In this document: piece after piece, positions 53,313 to 62,513 of the stretch | Position numbering within the stretch: the stretch's first letter is position 1 | Layout: every line of letters begins with the position of its first letter | Assembly: GCA_905182515.1 (NCBI GenBank) | Contig: CAJJBW010000008.1 | Location: forward strand, 62,001 to 126,000 | Direction: 5' to 3' | Length of the DNA stretch: 64,000 nt | DNA from: an uncultured Candidatus Poseidoniales archaeon | GTDB taxonomy: Archaea; Thermoplasmatota; Poseidoniia; Poseidoniales; Thalassarchaeaceae | Made by a program: the position numbers and the translations under genes | Notes under the pieces: generated by a model | The model's database searches: none | Seen by the model: only the letters and a program-made list of their open reading frames with translations | Told to the model about the DNA's origin: nothing

Positions 53313-54659
53313 TTAGAACATTGCCTCAGTATTTGGTAAATCAAAAGGTCCACCGCATGAAGCTAAAGATGCGTCTCTATCTGGGCCAACTCCGATACTT
53401 ACAATTGGTACACCAGACAATTCTTCTATTCTTTTTACATAGTTGCGCATTTCTGAGCCCAACGCATCAAAACCTATTTTTTCATCTCTGGATTTATTTG
53501 CCATCTCTATCCATTCTTCTTCAGACATTGCATCAAAACCTGGATGTGTTTCATAAATGGGCTTACACTTGGCCAATTCTTTACTTGTCGTAGGCATCAT
53601 TTGCAATAACTTTCCTTCCATTTCATAACCAATACATATCTTAATTTCATCCAATCCTCCTAATACATCTAATTTAGTAAGAACAAGTCCAGTATACCCA
53701 TTCAATCTGTTGCTTTCCTTTAATGCAACTAGGTCTAACCACCCAGTCCTTCTTGGTCTACCAGTAGTGGTGCCAAATTCATGTCCAACCTCAGCCATAT
53801 GTTTACCGGGTCCATTTTCTAGAGTCAATTCAGATGGAAAAGGGCCATTGCCGACTCTTGTGGTGTACACCTTAGTGATGCCAAAGCATTCTTCTACATG
53901 CCCTGGATGTACTCCTGCTCCATGAGTGGCGTTTGCCCTACATGTTACTGAGGATGTTACGAATGGATAGGTTCCCTGGTCAATATCTAACATTGCTCCT
54001 TGTGCACCTTCTAATAGGACATTTTCCCCATTTCTTAGGGCGAAGTCTACCATTAAACCAGTAGGCTTAATTGAATTCCCATACCTGGATAATATCCATT
54101 TCAAATCATTTTGTAAAGCATCCAAATCAATTCTCGTATCTATATTCACAGATTCTAATTGCCTGTTCATTCTTTCAACAATTTTTCGTAATTCTTCAGT
54201 ATCCTCTACGATGTTTATTATATCTGCAAACCTTATGCCTACTCTTTCGATACGATCTCTGTATGCCGGGCCTATCCCTCTTCCTGTAGTTCCAACGATC
54301 TTATCTACACTATCATATAATCTATGGAAAGGGAGGATTACTGACGCTCTTTCGCTGATGAATAATCGTTTCCCTTCTGGCCTCTCTTTTGAAATTGCAT
54401 ACCATCTTTCCAACTCTTCCTCTAGTACCCATGGATCGATTACCATGCCATCTCCAAGTATCATTGTACAATGCAGGGAAGACACCCCAGAGGGGATCTG
54501 ATGTAATTTTAATGTTGTATCTCCAAATACAACTGTATGACCAGCATTATTGCCACCTTGGAAACGTACTGCCCACGAAGAACTAATTGCAAGTTGATCT
54601 ATTGCCTTTCCTTTTCCTTCATCTCCCCATTGGGCTCCAAGTACTACAGTGGCAGGCAC
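53313..54659 (-). CDS. purA: Adenylosuccinate synthetase
   Basis: Converts IMP and Asp to adenylosuccinate with GTP. The P-loop GAQWGDEGKGK starts the fold and GGNNAGHTVVF carries the catalytic His; EGAQGAMLDIDQGTYPFVTSS, GNGPFPSEL and TGRPRRTGWLD follow. 448 aa from GTG 54659, the family's normal start. The track start (ATG 54737) adds 26 residues with no family match, though it forms an ATGA overlap with serC and has AAAGG nearby; it cannot be excluded. Confidence 0.92.
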   Translation of the reverse strand: MPATVVLGAQWGDEGKGKAIDQLAISSSWAVRFQGGNNAGHTVVFGDTTLKLHQIPSGVSSLHCTMILGDGMVIDPWVLEEELERWYAISKERPEGKRLFISERASVILPFHRLYDSVDKIVGTTGRGIGPAYRDRIERVGIRFADIINIVEDTEELRKIVERMNRQLESVNIDTRIDLDALQNDLKWILSRYGNSIKPTGLMVDFALRNGENVLLEGAQGAMLDIDQGTYPFVTSSVTCRANATHGAGVHPGHVEECFGITKVYTTRVGNGPFPSELTLENGPGKHMAEVGHEFGTTTGRPRRTGWLDLVALKESNRLNGYTGLVLTKLDVLGGLDEIKICIGYEMEGKLLQMMPTTSKELAKCKPIYETHPGFDAMSEEEWIEMANKSRDEKIGFDALGSEMRNYVKRIEELSGVPIVSIGVGPDRDASLASCGGPFDLPNTEAMF

Positions 54660-54733
54660 GATTTTCCCGTCAAGGCTGACGGTGTTTGAATACTTTGTAT
54701 GACAATGCGTTTTGAAGGTCAAGATTGACGTTA

Positions 54734-55837
54734 TCATTTGCCTTTCGAAGCATATCTGACTTCAAAACTTTTCATAAAATTCACTAATACGACTACACTT
54801 TGCTTTGGCAGATAATTGTACATACTTGCCCTAATTCCGCCAACGCTTCTATGCCCTTTTAATCCACCAAGTCCCAATTCAGAAGCCTCTTTTAAGAATA
54901 TTTCTTCTAACTCTTGATTTTTTATTTTCCATGTGACATTCATTCTCGATCTAGATGATTTAGAAGCATGAGGCTCCCAAAAATCTGTTCTATCCAACTC
55001 TTCATAAAGAATATTTGATTTTTCTATATTTCTTTTAATCGCGCCCTCCATTCCTCCATTCCTTTCTAACCATGCAAAAACACGACTTAACACATATATT
55101 CCAAATGTATTTGGTGTGTTATACATAGATTCCTTTGATGAATGAATTTGATAATTCAACATTGTAGGGACGTTGTCCGTAACTCTAGACATTGCCCATG
55201 GAGAGAGTATTACTAAAGTAACGCCACTTGGTCCTAAATTTTTCTGAGCACCTGCATAGACAACTTCATGTTTAGATATGTCCATATGTACTCCAGTGAT
55301 ATCTGAACTAGCATCGACTATTCTGGGCTTACCTTTACTGTCTGGTATTTTATGGTATTGAGTGCCATAAAGTGTATTATTTGACGTATAATGAACATAA
55401 ACTGCGTCTTCTCTAATTGTATAATCTCCATCTTCAGGAATTGTCCTAAATCCATTGTGTTCATCATCCCAAATACATTGTGCATCTCCAATTCTCTTTG
55501 CCTCTTTAAGGGCCTTTTTAGACCAACCTCCAGTGACTAAATAATCAGCCTTTTCTCCTTCCTTTAAAATGTTTAAAGCAGACATGTAGAATTGTAATGA
55601 AGCACCACCTTGGAGGAACAAAACCGTGTATTCATCAGGGACATTCAAAACTTTCCTTACACTATTAGTTGCATCCTTCATTATTTCTTGAAAAACATCG
55701 CTTCTATGTGAGATTTCTAATAAACCAAATCCACTTGATGATATATTTGGGAGAGAATTAGCAACTTCTTCGACTACCTCTATAGGTAATACTGCTGGGC
55801 CTGCACCAAAATTATGAATTCTATTGTTATTCTCCAT
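54734..55837 (-). CDS. serC: Phosphoserine aminotransferase
   Basis: PLP enzyme of serine synthesis. NFGAGPAVLPIEVVEEV and HRSDVFQEIM open the fold, LQGGASLQFYM is the PLP-phosphate region, VDASSDITG holds the ring Asp, and the PLP Lys is in YAGAQKNLGPSGVT. ATG 55837 (MENNNRIHNFGAGP) fits the family; the track start adds 6 residues. It lies directly before purA on the same strand, so amino-acid and purine synthesis genes share this transcript. About 367 aa. Confidence 0.92.
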   Translation of the reverse strand: MENNNRIHNFGAGPAVLPIEVVEEVANSLPNISSSGFGLLEISHRSDVFQEIMKDATNSVRKVLNVPDEYTVLFLQGGASLQFYMSALNILKEGEKADYLVTGGWSKKALKEAKRIGDAQCIWDDEHNGFRTIPEDGDYTIREDAVYVHYTSNNTLYGTQYHKIPDSKGKPRIVDASSDITGVHMDISKHEVVYAGAQKNLGPSGVTLVILSPWAMSRVTDNVPTMLNYQIHSSKESMYNTPNTFGIYVLSRVFAWLERNGGMEGAIKRNIEKSNILYEELDRTDFWEPHASKSSRSRMNVTWKIKNQELEEIFLKEASELGLGGLKGHRSVGGIRASMYNYLPKQSVVVLVNFMKSFEVRYASKGK

Positions 55838-55928
55838 GAGCCCGTGCAGATGCAACGGGTCTTTGACTACATCGGATAAATGCCCCTATAGGGGTGAGGT
55901 TCATTTCATATTGCTATGACCGAGACTC

Positions 55929-56540
55929 GTGATTCGTATCGGGTTAGTTATGCTCCAAGGGTCACGACATGCTCATATTACTGCCTTGGAACAGGCTGCA
56001 AATGAATCCAATATCGACATAGAAGTCGTAGAATTACGTTCTTCATCTGATTTAATTTCTTCAGAAATTGATGGCATAATAATTCCTGGAGGGGAATCAA
56101 CTACTATGAGATTAATTGGTAATTCTAATTTTTCAGGACTATTGCCCTCACTCATGACTTTGATAAGAGATAATCCTCATATTCCTGTCATGGGGACTTG
56201 TGCTGGCGCTATATTATTGACCGATCCGCAAGATGAATACACTTCTCTTATAGATGCTTCAATAGATAGAAATGCATATGGGACGCAAACCAATTCATTC
56301 CAGGCCGATGTACAAACATCTCTCCTAAAAATGAACTTTCCTGGTGTATTTATCCGGGCGCCTAAATTTCGTTCAGTAAATAATCCTAACTCTATTATAG
56401 CCACATGTAATGGAGAAGTGGTGGGGGTCCGAAAAAATAATCTAATAGCACTTACATTCCATCCAGAACTTTCAAAAAATCGTGGATTTCATAGCTGGCT
56501 CATAGGCCAAGCAGTAATTTATTCGGAGGGATCAAAATAA
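55929..56540 (+). CDS. pdxT: Pyridoxal 5'-phosphate synthase glutaminase subunit
   Basis: Glutamine amidotransferase that feeds ammonia to PdxS. GLVMLQGSRHAHITALEQA is the PdxT N-terminal block, IIIPGGESTTMRL follows, the nucleophile Cys is in MGTCAGAILL and His-Glu in TFHPELSKN. 203 aa. Start GTG 55929. PdxS is not in the window. The usual N-terminal QGxxxEH motif is QGSRHAH here, so the family's Glu is replaced. It overlaps the start region of the radical SAM gene. Confidence 0.9.
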   Translation: MIRIGLVMLQGSRHAHITALEQAANESNIDIEVVELRSSSDLISSEIDGIIIPGGESTTMRLIGNSNFSGLLPSLMTLIRDNPHIPVMGTCAGAILLTDPQDEYTSLIDASIDRNAYGTQTNSFQADVQTSLLKMNFPGVFIRAPKFRSVNNPNSIIATCNGEVVGVRKNNLIALTFHPELSKNRGFHSWLIGQAVIYSEGSK

Positions 56541-57682
56541 TTCATCAACTAAGACTTCCACAAGTTCCAGAGTTACATGAGGCACCTGATAAGTCAGATA
56601 CCGAAGGGTGCATACAATGTCAATTAGGAAGTAAATTAGTTTTATTTATCACAGGACATTGCCATTGGCAATGCGATTATTGCCCTCTTTCTGAAAATAG
56701 GAGAGAGATAGATTGGATGTATGCCAATGAAAGAAAATGTGAAAATTTCGATCAAGTAATAGAAGAAGCCCGTGCTATGAGGGCCACAGGTGCCGGAATA
56801 ACTGGGGGCGACCCATTGATGGCGAGAGAAAGAACTCTCGAAGGAATAAAACGTTTAAAAGACGAATTTGGACCTTCTTTTCATCTTCATATGTATACAA
56901 GTATACCTTTTAAGCCAGAATGGGCGAAAGATTTTGCAGAAGCTGGACTTGATGAAATAAGATTTCATTTTCTTAAATTGGACTCTTCTAAATACAAAGA
57001 TACAATCACTGCATGTCATGAATCAGGAATGCTCACTGGCGTTGAATTACCTTGTGAACCAGATAAAGAATTAGAATTACTAAATTTATTGGATGAATTA
57101 AGGGAATTTGATATCTCCTTTATGAATGTTAACGAACTAGAAATAACAGTTGGGAATCATGGTAATATGGAGCTTAGAGGCTTCAATTTATCTTCTGGAA
57201 TAACGGCTGGTGCCAAAGGATCTGCAGAATTGGCAATGTCTATGAGAGATAGGATAAATGCTGCTGAATTAGGTTTACCGGACCCTCTTGATAAAGTAAT
57301 CAGAAAACCATTTGGATATAGTTTGAAATTCTGTACTGCAGTATACAAAGATGCGGGTCAACTACGCCGCCGTTTCCTTCGTAGAGGTGAAGCGACAATC
57401 GCCCCTCATGAAACTCTGACTGAGGACGGGACACTAATGTTTGGTGCAATATCTTCTAGCGACGAAGATCAAGAAGTTTGGATTTCAGAGATAATGGAGG
57501 AAACCAATTTACCCAGGAGATTCTTATATTGGGATAAAGATAACCAAAGAATTGAGTTGCCTTTGGTTGTTGCTGAATCTATAGCACCAGATGTCGAAGC
57601 ACCAGTTTCATTAGTTGAAGTATTACCTACATTTGAAAGGATTGAAATGTCTCTTATTTGGCTAAATGAATATCCTAAATAA
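56540..57682 (+). CDS. Radical SAM protein, probable ATT/ATA start
   Basis: The ORF track begins at ATG 56717, after the active-site motif. Reading the same frame upstream gives GCIQCQLGSKLVLFITGHC and then the cluster motif C-x3-C-x2-C (CHWQCDYC), which binds the 4Fe-4S and must be in the protein. The frame has no ATG, GTG or TTG between its stop at 56492-56494 and the motif. A strong site (GGAGGG, 56525-56530) lies 6 bases before ATA 56537 and 9 before ATT 56540. ITGGDPLMARERTLEGI and HLHMYT follow the family pattern. This is an archaeal radical SAM group of unknown reaction. About 380 aa. Confidence 0.8.
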   Translation: MHQLRLPQVPELHEAPDKSDTEGCIQCQLGSKLVLFITGHCHWQCDYCPLSENRREIDWMYANERKCENFDQVIEEARAMRATGAGITGGDPLMARERTLEGIKRLKDEFGPSFHLHMYTSIPFKPEWAKDFAEAGLDEIRFHFLKLDSSKYKDTITACHESGMLTGVELPCEPDKELELLNLLDELREFDISFMNVNELEITVGNHGNMELRGFNLSSGITAGAKGSAELAMSMRDRINAAELGLPDPLDKVIRKPFGYSLKFCTAVYKDAGQLRRRFLRRGEATIAPHETLTEDGTLMFGAISSSDEDQEVWISEIMEETNLPRRFLYWDKDNQRIELPLVVAESIAPDVEAPVSLVEVLPTFERIEMSLIWLNEYPK

Positions 57683-57730
57683 GAGTTCTTTTGGACACAT
57701 TGATAGAGTTTAACATACGCAGGGATTATA

Positions 57731-59569
57731 GTGCCAGTTAGAAGACCCGACTTAGAAAACACGAAAGTTAGTCCATTTCGCCGTTTATCTGCATCACAAG
57801 TTATCGCGTGGAGAAATTGCCCTAGATTATGGTATTATGGTTGGAGGGAACGCCTCAAATCTCCGCTACCTCCTCAAATAATTAGAGGAAATGCTGTTGA
57901 GGAATGTATATGCCGAGTTTTACGGGATTCTCCAATATATTTACTTCCAGATTCTGATCAAGACATGTCTTCTCCAATACTTGAAGATGGCTCTCCTGCT
58001 TTAGATGTGCAAGAAGGTTGGATAGGTCCAGAATTAAAACCTCTTCCTAAGATAAAATGGCCAAAAAACCGAATAGAATTGGAAAATTGGGCTATAAAGA
58101 GGGCTATGTACCATTTTGATGATTGTTGGGAAAAGGCAACTACTGATTGGGAGTCTAACCCAAATAGGAAAGGAAATTCATCAGATATCGAAACTCAAGA
58201 AGGAATGGAAATGACCGTAGCTGGATTAAAATTACATTTGGACGAATTACAGAGATGCATCGATGAAGATGGAGGTGAAAATTTTAAAAATTGGAGAAAT
58301 GGGCAATATCGTGATATATGGCCATCCCCAGATGGTTTTCCCCGAATTCGGAACACAAATAACCCTGCAATATCCGAAGGAGATATTACATGGGTCGAAG
58401 CGTGGGAATACGCAAGGCCGTGGTTTGTAGATCCTGATTCTGATTCATTTTCTCAAACAACTTCTCACCCCGGGGAATGGTTCCAAGGAGAGTATGACTT
58501 AGTTTACAGATGGTCAGGAAAAACAAATATCGTTGATTTAAAAGCATCAATAGGCAAAGGAGATCGGTCAGCAGGATATCTTGAACAACTTCGCCTATAT
58601 GCTTGGTTATGGTGGGAAACTCATAATCGATCAGATGAAGTTTCAAAATTAGAAATATGGTACCTTGGGGCTGGAACAGCTAAAAAGGTCCCTGTGCCAA
58701 GTACGGAGGAAATGTCTAAACTAAGCATTGAATTAGAAGAATTGTATCAATTAATCCATGCAAGAAACCCTAGTATTTCTGATTGCCCACCAACTCCAAC
58801 ACCTTTGAATATATTTAACGAAGGAGGAAATCCTGCTAATCCTCCTATTGATAAAACTCCATTTTCACGCTGCAAGAAATGCGAAGTACGTGCTATTTGT
58901 GAAGGTAGCGATTATGAGATTGACTTACCTATGGAAAGCAGAATAGAGCGTTTTGGCCATGCATGGCCTGTAACTCCATTAGATAAGTTAAAAACTAGAT
59001 TTACTATAATGGGCGAAGTACTGCATTTGAAAGGGCCCGAATTGGGGAAAAATAATACGATAGATCTTTCTTTCACGTTACAAAATGGTTATGATCGTGC
59101 TACTGTAAAGCCTCATAGAAATGGAGGTCCAACAAAAATATCACGTTCAATAACTGAAGGCTCTTGGATAAGAATAGATGATGCATTAGCCTCATTATGG
59201 AAAGGACAACTAGTGATCGACCTAGATAATCTTTCTAAGGTTAGCACTGTCGAAAAATCTGAAGATTTCCCTATAGTTGAGGTTGAAACAAGGGTAAGTA
59301 TAGTTGGGCGCGTTTGGTCGATTAATGCATTCCCTGATGGCAAAGGAGTTAGGAGGTGGGCTGTAACTATTGTAGACCAATCTGGCTCAGGGGGGGCGGT
59401 AGCATTCAAGCAATTCATACCCAACTCTGCCGCAGCCATTGAAAGAGGGGATGAAATAGCAATTCTAAATGGCGAATCGGGGGAGTTTGCAGGTAGGCCA
59501 CAGATAAGAATAGGTCCTGGAACTAGAGTGGTTATCCTAAATAACTCCGAAGATCTAATGTCTTTTTGA
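57731..59569 (+). CDS. Cas4/RecB-like PD-(D/E)XK nuclease fused to OB-fold region
   Basis: A 612-aa protein. ASQVIAWRNCPRLWYYGW near residue 25 is the first motif of Cas4/AddB-type nucleases, with a cluster Cys. The catalytic core is GEYDLVYRW and IVDLKAS (D...DxK), then YLEQLRLYAWLWW (the QxxxY motif). CKKCEVRAIC (residues ~385-394) gives the remaining cluster cysteines. Residues ~420-612 are beta-rich with OB-like strands (TRVSIVGRVWSINAF, RWAVTIVDQSGSGGAV), probably binding ssDNA. No CRISPR array or cas gene is nearby, so a role in DNA repair is more likely. GTG start with AGGGA before it. Confidence 0.82.
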   Translation: MPVRRPDLENTKVSPFRRLSASQVIAWRNCPRLWYYGWRERLKSPLPPQIIRGNAVEECICRVLRDSPIYLLPDSDQDMSSPILEDGSPALDVQEGWIGPELKPLPKIKWPKNRIELENWAIKRAMYHFDDCWEKATTDWESNPNRKGNSSDIETQEGMEMTVAGLKLHLDELQRCIDEDGGENFKNWRNGQYRDIWPSPDGFPRIRNTNNPAISEGDITWVEAWEYARPWFVDPDSDSFSQTTSHPGEWFQGEYDLVYRWSGKTNIVDLKASIGKGDRSAGYLEQLRLYAWLWWETHNRSDEVSKLEIWYLGAGTAKKVPVPSTEEMSKLSIELEELYQLIHARNPSISDCPPTPTPLNIFNEGGNPANPPIDKTPFSRCKKCEVRAICEGSDYEIDLPMESRIERFGHAWPVTPLDKLKTRFTIMGEVLHLKGPELGKNNTIDLSFTLQNGYDRATVKPHRNGGPTKISRSITEGSWIRIDDALASLWKGQLVIDLDNLSKVSTVEKSEDFPIVEVETRVSIVGRVWSINAFPDGKGVRRWAVTIVDQSGSGGAVAFKQFIPNSAAAIERGDEIAILNGESGEFAGRPQIRIGPGTRVVILNNSEDLMSF

Positions 59570-59574
59570 TTTTC

Positions 59575-59660
59575 TGGCGCCGAGAGAGGGATTTGAACCC
59601 CCGAGTCCAATGGACAGCGGATTTCGAATCCACCGCAATACCGGGCTATGCGATCTCGGC
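59575..59660 (-). tRNA. tRNA-Ser(CGA)
   Basis: Type II tRNA with a long variable arm. The acceptor pairs GCCGAGA with TCTCGGC; the anticodon loop TTCGAAA gives anticodon CGA (codon TCG). Discriminator G, typical of serine tRNA, and an encoded CCA. No intron. It is convergent with the nuclease gene. Confidence 0.93.
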
Positions 59661-59715
59661 CGAATCTGACCCAACCTTGGATTAGAAATAAGTCTGACTA
59701 GTACTTCCGAGGCAC

Positions 59716-59916
59716 ATGAAGGTCGAAGTAGAAAGTGAAGGCAATGTATTATTTGTAGAATTTGACAGTTCTATAACTGTCAATGAAGTTTTATCCAAAT
59801 TAAAAATCCAAGCATCTACGGTACTAGCAGTTTATGAGGGCACAATAGTCCCTCACACTTCCTTAATCAAATCTGATTTACGGCTAGAATTGGTTGTAGT
59901 TTCTTCAGGTGGCTAA
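59716..59916 (+). CDS. Ubiquitin-like sulfur carrier / SAMP-type protein
   Basis: A 66-aa beta-grasp protein ending in Gly-Gly (VVVSSGG). ITVNEVLSKLKI and VLAVYEGTIVPHTSLI follow the ThiS/MoaD/Urm1 pattern. The exposed C-terminal GG is activated by an E1-like enzyme, either for sulfur transfer (tRNA thiolation, thiamine or molybdopterin) or to tag proteins, as archaeal SAMPs do. No E1-like gene is in the window. GAGGCA precedes the ATG. Confidence 0.82.
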   Translation: MKVEVESEGNVLFVEFDSSITVNEVLSKLKIQASTVLAVYEGTIVPHTSLIKSDLRLELVVVSSGG

Positions 59917-59919
59917 TTT

Positions 59920-61530
59920 TTAAATTAATAACTCGCCTTTTACAAATTTGATGTACCGTTGTTCTTCATTTTCTTCAAATGGATGAATTCCAATGTTAGT
60001 CTGATATGCTATCCCTATCCATGAACCATCTTCTGAAATGACAGTCTCAAAGAAATCATGTAACGCATGTGTGTCTCCTTCTAACTCTTCATAAGCTGTA
60101 ACTATGTGCAATGGTTCAGGATCAACAATTCTAAAATCCCATAAATCTCCTTCTTTTGGATCTTTAATCGCTGCAGCGTAAAGATGCCATTTCCTACCTT
60201 CGACATAATCTCCTTCTAAATCTCCCTCATCAAAATCAAGGCCATAAAATGCTATTGCTACAACATTATTATCACTAATACTTAGGAATGGGTACATTTG
60301 AATGCCATTAATGTGGCTAATATCCCATGTGCTCCAATTATCTCCATAGTCGTAAGAGATGGCTAGTCGCATTTCCCAAGCCCCTGTCCCTCCATTGGGG
60401 CAATCTGCCCAAACAACTGCTACGGTCCCTATTTCATTTGTATTTACTACTGGATAACCTTCGGGGCAATTACCCTTCCTTTCTCCTATTTCTTGTGGTT
60501 CACTCCAACTCCCATCGGTCAATCCGGTACCTCTTCCAAATTCACCACTAGTTCTAATAACTATACTGCCAGTTGCCGTATCTGCATCTTCCTGGGCAAT
60601 ATATACGTAAGAACCATGCTTTTGACTGGCAATCGTGCTCCACCCTCCGGGCACGGCGTAGCATTGTGAGAATGTCAAACCTCCATCTTCAGAGTGATAG
60701 TACCAATATCTACCAACATCACCTGTGCATTCCGGTGGGCTCGCACCTGAATTTCCTAAATAATGAATTATGCCATCCCCTTGAGCTGCAACCCAAGGCC
60801 TATCATCCGCGGCCATGGTATTCATTCTTTGACAAGTTAGTGTTTCGTACTCGGTGCCATTTGATGATAGTATATGCCACCAGTTATCTTCCAGCGTCGT
60901 ATCTAAATAGTAGACATTATCTTCTGCATCTACGGAAATATCACCTTCGTCACCTAAGCATTCAGATCCTCCTGCAATGTAATTAGCAGTAAATGAATTC
61001 CCCGGAGTTGGTTCGAATCCATCTCCGTGTTGCCAAGTTGTTCCATTATCAAATGATGCCCAAAGCCAAGATGCCCAATAGTCCCATGAAGTTTTCTGGC
61101 CGCTTTGACATGCATACCAAGGCCCTGGCTCACCTCCTAAAACAGGGAAAAATGGATTACTTTCACCTCCCCATCGTAGGTCTTTGTGCGCAGTTACGAA
61201 CAAATTTCCATTACTTGTCATTGAAATACTTGGTTCATAGCCAATCCCATATTCTGGTAAATCTTGACCATTGGAATCATCTACGCATTCTTCATGCCTT
61301 GGCAGAAATTGAGTTTCTTCCCAAATTATATCAATATTTTCTGAGTTATTATTGTTCTCTAAATCTTCTTCTAAATCATCACTTAAGAAATATGAAAACA
61401 ATCCTCCGGTACTGGATATAAGCAAACCTATTATTCCAATAATTAATAATAATCTAAATTTAGTGTCAAGTCTAAACCTATTTTTTACTATTTTATAAAA
61501 TTTGAAAGGATCTACGAGGTCAAAGTTCAT
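59920..61530 (-). CDS. Membrane-anchored sialidase/BNR-repeat surface protein
   Basis: A 536-aa protein with an N-terminal membrane helix (LLLIIGIIGLLISSTGGLFSYF) and a large outside domain. Repeated Asp-box motifs (S-x-D-x-G-x-x-W) occur as SFDNGTTW, SEDGGLTF and SYDYGDNW, which mark a beta-propeller of the sialidase/BNR fold. No complete sialidase active site (Arg triad) is evident, so it may bind instead of cleave. N-terminal Asn/Glu-rich spacer after the helix. It ends 3 bases from the sulfur-carrier stop, convergent. Confidence 0.75.
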   Translation of the reverse strand: MNFDLVDPFKFYKIVKNRFRLDTKFRLLLIIGIIGLLISSTGGLFSYFLSDDLEEDLENNNNSENIDIIWEETQFLPRHEECVDDSNGQDLPEYGIGYEPSISMTSNGNLFVTAHKDLRWGGESNPFFPVLGGEPGPWYACQSGQKTSWDYWASWLWASFDNGTTWQHGDGFEPTPGNSFTANYIAGGSECLGDEGDISVDAEDNVYYLDTTLEDNWWHILSSNGTEYETLTCQRMNTMAADDRPWVAAQGDGIIHYLGNSGASPPECTGDVGRYWYYHSEDGGLTFSQCYAVPGGWSTIASQKHGSYVYIAQEDADTATGSIVIRTSGEFGRGTGLTDGSWSEPQEIGERKGNCPEGYPVVNTNEIGTVAVVWADCPNGGTGAWEMRLAISYDYGDNWSTWDISHINGIQMYPFLSISDNNVVAIAFYGLDFDEGDLEGDYVEGRKWHLYAAAIKDPKEGDLWDFRIVDPEPLHIVTAYEELEGDTHALHDFFETVISEDGSWIGIAYQTNIGIHPFEENEEQRYIKFVKGELLI

Positions 61531-61618
61531 CTTACTCTGGACTCCAATTTATTAACGAGCATTAGCATTATACTAATGAAAATTGTGATTAAAATAGATT
61601 CATATAAATCTAGAATAT

Positions 61619-61726
61619 CTATTGCTTAGCACGTTTTCTAGATGCTTTTCGTCGGCGGAGTTTCTTCTTTCTCCATTTCCAACGCTGCTGCCCTCGCTTC
61701 TTCCATGCACGAGAGCCACGCTTCAT
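61619..61726 (-). CDS. Very basic 35-aa peptide, eL41-like
   Basis: Too short for the ORF track. The minus strand reads MKRGSRAWKKRGQQRWKWRKK and continues KLRRRKASRKRAKQ in shape, with Arg/Lys making up more than half of all residues. The pattern W-K-W-R-K-K-K-L-R-R-R resembles ribosomal protein eL41 (25 aa, RAKWRKKRMRRLKRKRR). It lies 57 bases downstream of tRNA-Arg on the same strand. The plus ORF 61642-61836 is its shadow. The assignment rests on composition and this short match. Confidence 0.65.
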   Translation of the reverse strand: MKRGSRAWKKRGQQRWKWRKKKLRRRKASRKRAKQ

Positions 61727-61782
61727 TCGGGCCGCCGACTTACTGCCTCTATATGAGTAGTTCGTGTGATGCTATTTTTTTT

Positions 61783-61859
61783 TGGTGGGCAATACAGGAT
61801 TCGAACCCGTGTCGCCGGCTTAGAAGGCCGGCATGATATCCAGACTACACTAATCGCCC
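61783..61859 (-). tRNA. tRNA-Arg(TCT)
   Basis: Acceptor GGGCGAT pairs with ATTGCCC (one G-U). The anticodon stem is CCGGC/GCCGG with loop CTTCTAA, giving anticodon TCT (codon AGA). The T-arm is ACACGGGTTCGAATCCTGT. CCA is encoded. No intron. It sits between the SprT-like gene and the eL41-like gene, same strand. Confidence 0.93.
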
Positions 61860-61907
61860 TTGACCTTCCGCGTAGGCATCTCTTTCATGAACCTAACACA
61901 TGATAAT

Positions 61908-62444
61908 CTAATATATTTTTTTAGTTTTGAAACTCCTTGCACACTTGGGGCATCTTTTTGGGACACTTATTCTCCTTCTATCCCAGGTGTGCCCGCATTC
62001 TCCGCAAATCCACTGTCTTTCAGGTAATCTATCAAGGACTTGTTGCCGTAATTCTCTAAGTACAGCAGAATCTTTCAACTTTGGAGCGGGGGCAATTTGA
62101 TTGACTAATTCTGCATGTGTACCGCTGTGATCTGTTAAGCCAGCAGCATGCAACAACTCATGTGCCAACGTATGCCTAAACAATAAATCGTCACGGAGGA
62201 GAATTGGATTCAGGGCTATCGTAATTGGCCCCGGTGGCATACTAAGTCGTTTCCTTCTAAAAATTTCATTATGGTCATATTCAAATCTTGTATACCCTAA
62301 CCTGGTTTCTTCTTTGTCGGTCCACTTAAGTCTAACTTGAGATTTAATATGTTTGATAAATGGGGCTTTAATGCCTTTTAATGAGATTTCTAGGGAATTA
62401 ATTATTCCTTCAGGAATTTCTGGCTGTTTGGATAAATCGGTCAA
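61908..62444 (-). CDS. SprT-like zinc metallopeptidase
   Basis: A 178-aa protein. The metal motif is HTLAHELLHAAGLTDHSGTHAEL (HExxH, then a later His), and a C-terminal zinc ribbon follows (WICGECGHTWDRR ... RCPKCARSFKTK). The layout matches SprT/Spartan proteases, which in eukaryotes cut DNA-protein crosslinks. Function in archaea is inferred. It lies upstream of tRNA-Arg. Confidence 0.82.
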   Translation of the reverse strand: MTDLSKQPEIPEGIINSLEISLKGIKAPFIKHIKSQVRLKWTDKEETRLGYTRFEYDHNEIFRRKRLSMPPGPITIALNPILLRDDLLFRHTLAHELLHAAGLTDHSGTHAELVNQIAPAPKLKDSAVLRELRQQVLDRLPERQWICGECGHTWDRRRISVPKRCPKCARSFKTKKIY

Positions 62445-62513
62445 GTGGCCATACTCCTCTATGCCTTCCGTACTCCATTCTCCTTAAATGGGCACCGTTA
62501 TACGCAGGTCCAT

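Noticed and set aside
57731-59569. Nuclease as part of a CRISPR-Cas locus
   Set aside because: No repeat array, Cas1, Cas2 or effector gene is visible in the window, and the fused OB region is unlike Cas4.
61642-61836. 64-aa plus-strand ORF in the track
   Set aside because: It runs antisense through the eL41-like peptide and into tRNA-Arg; no protein features.
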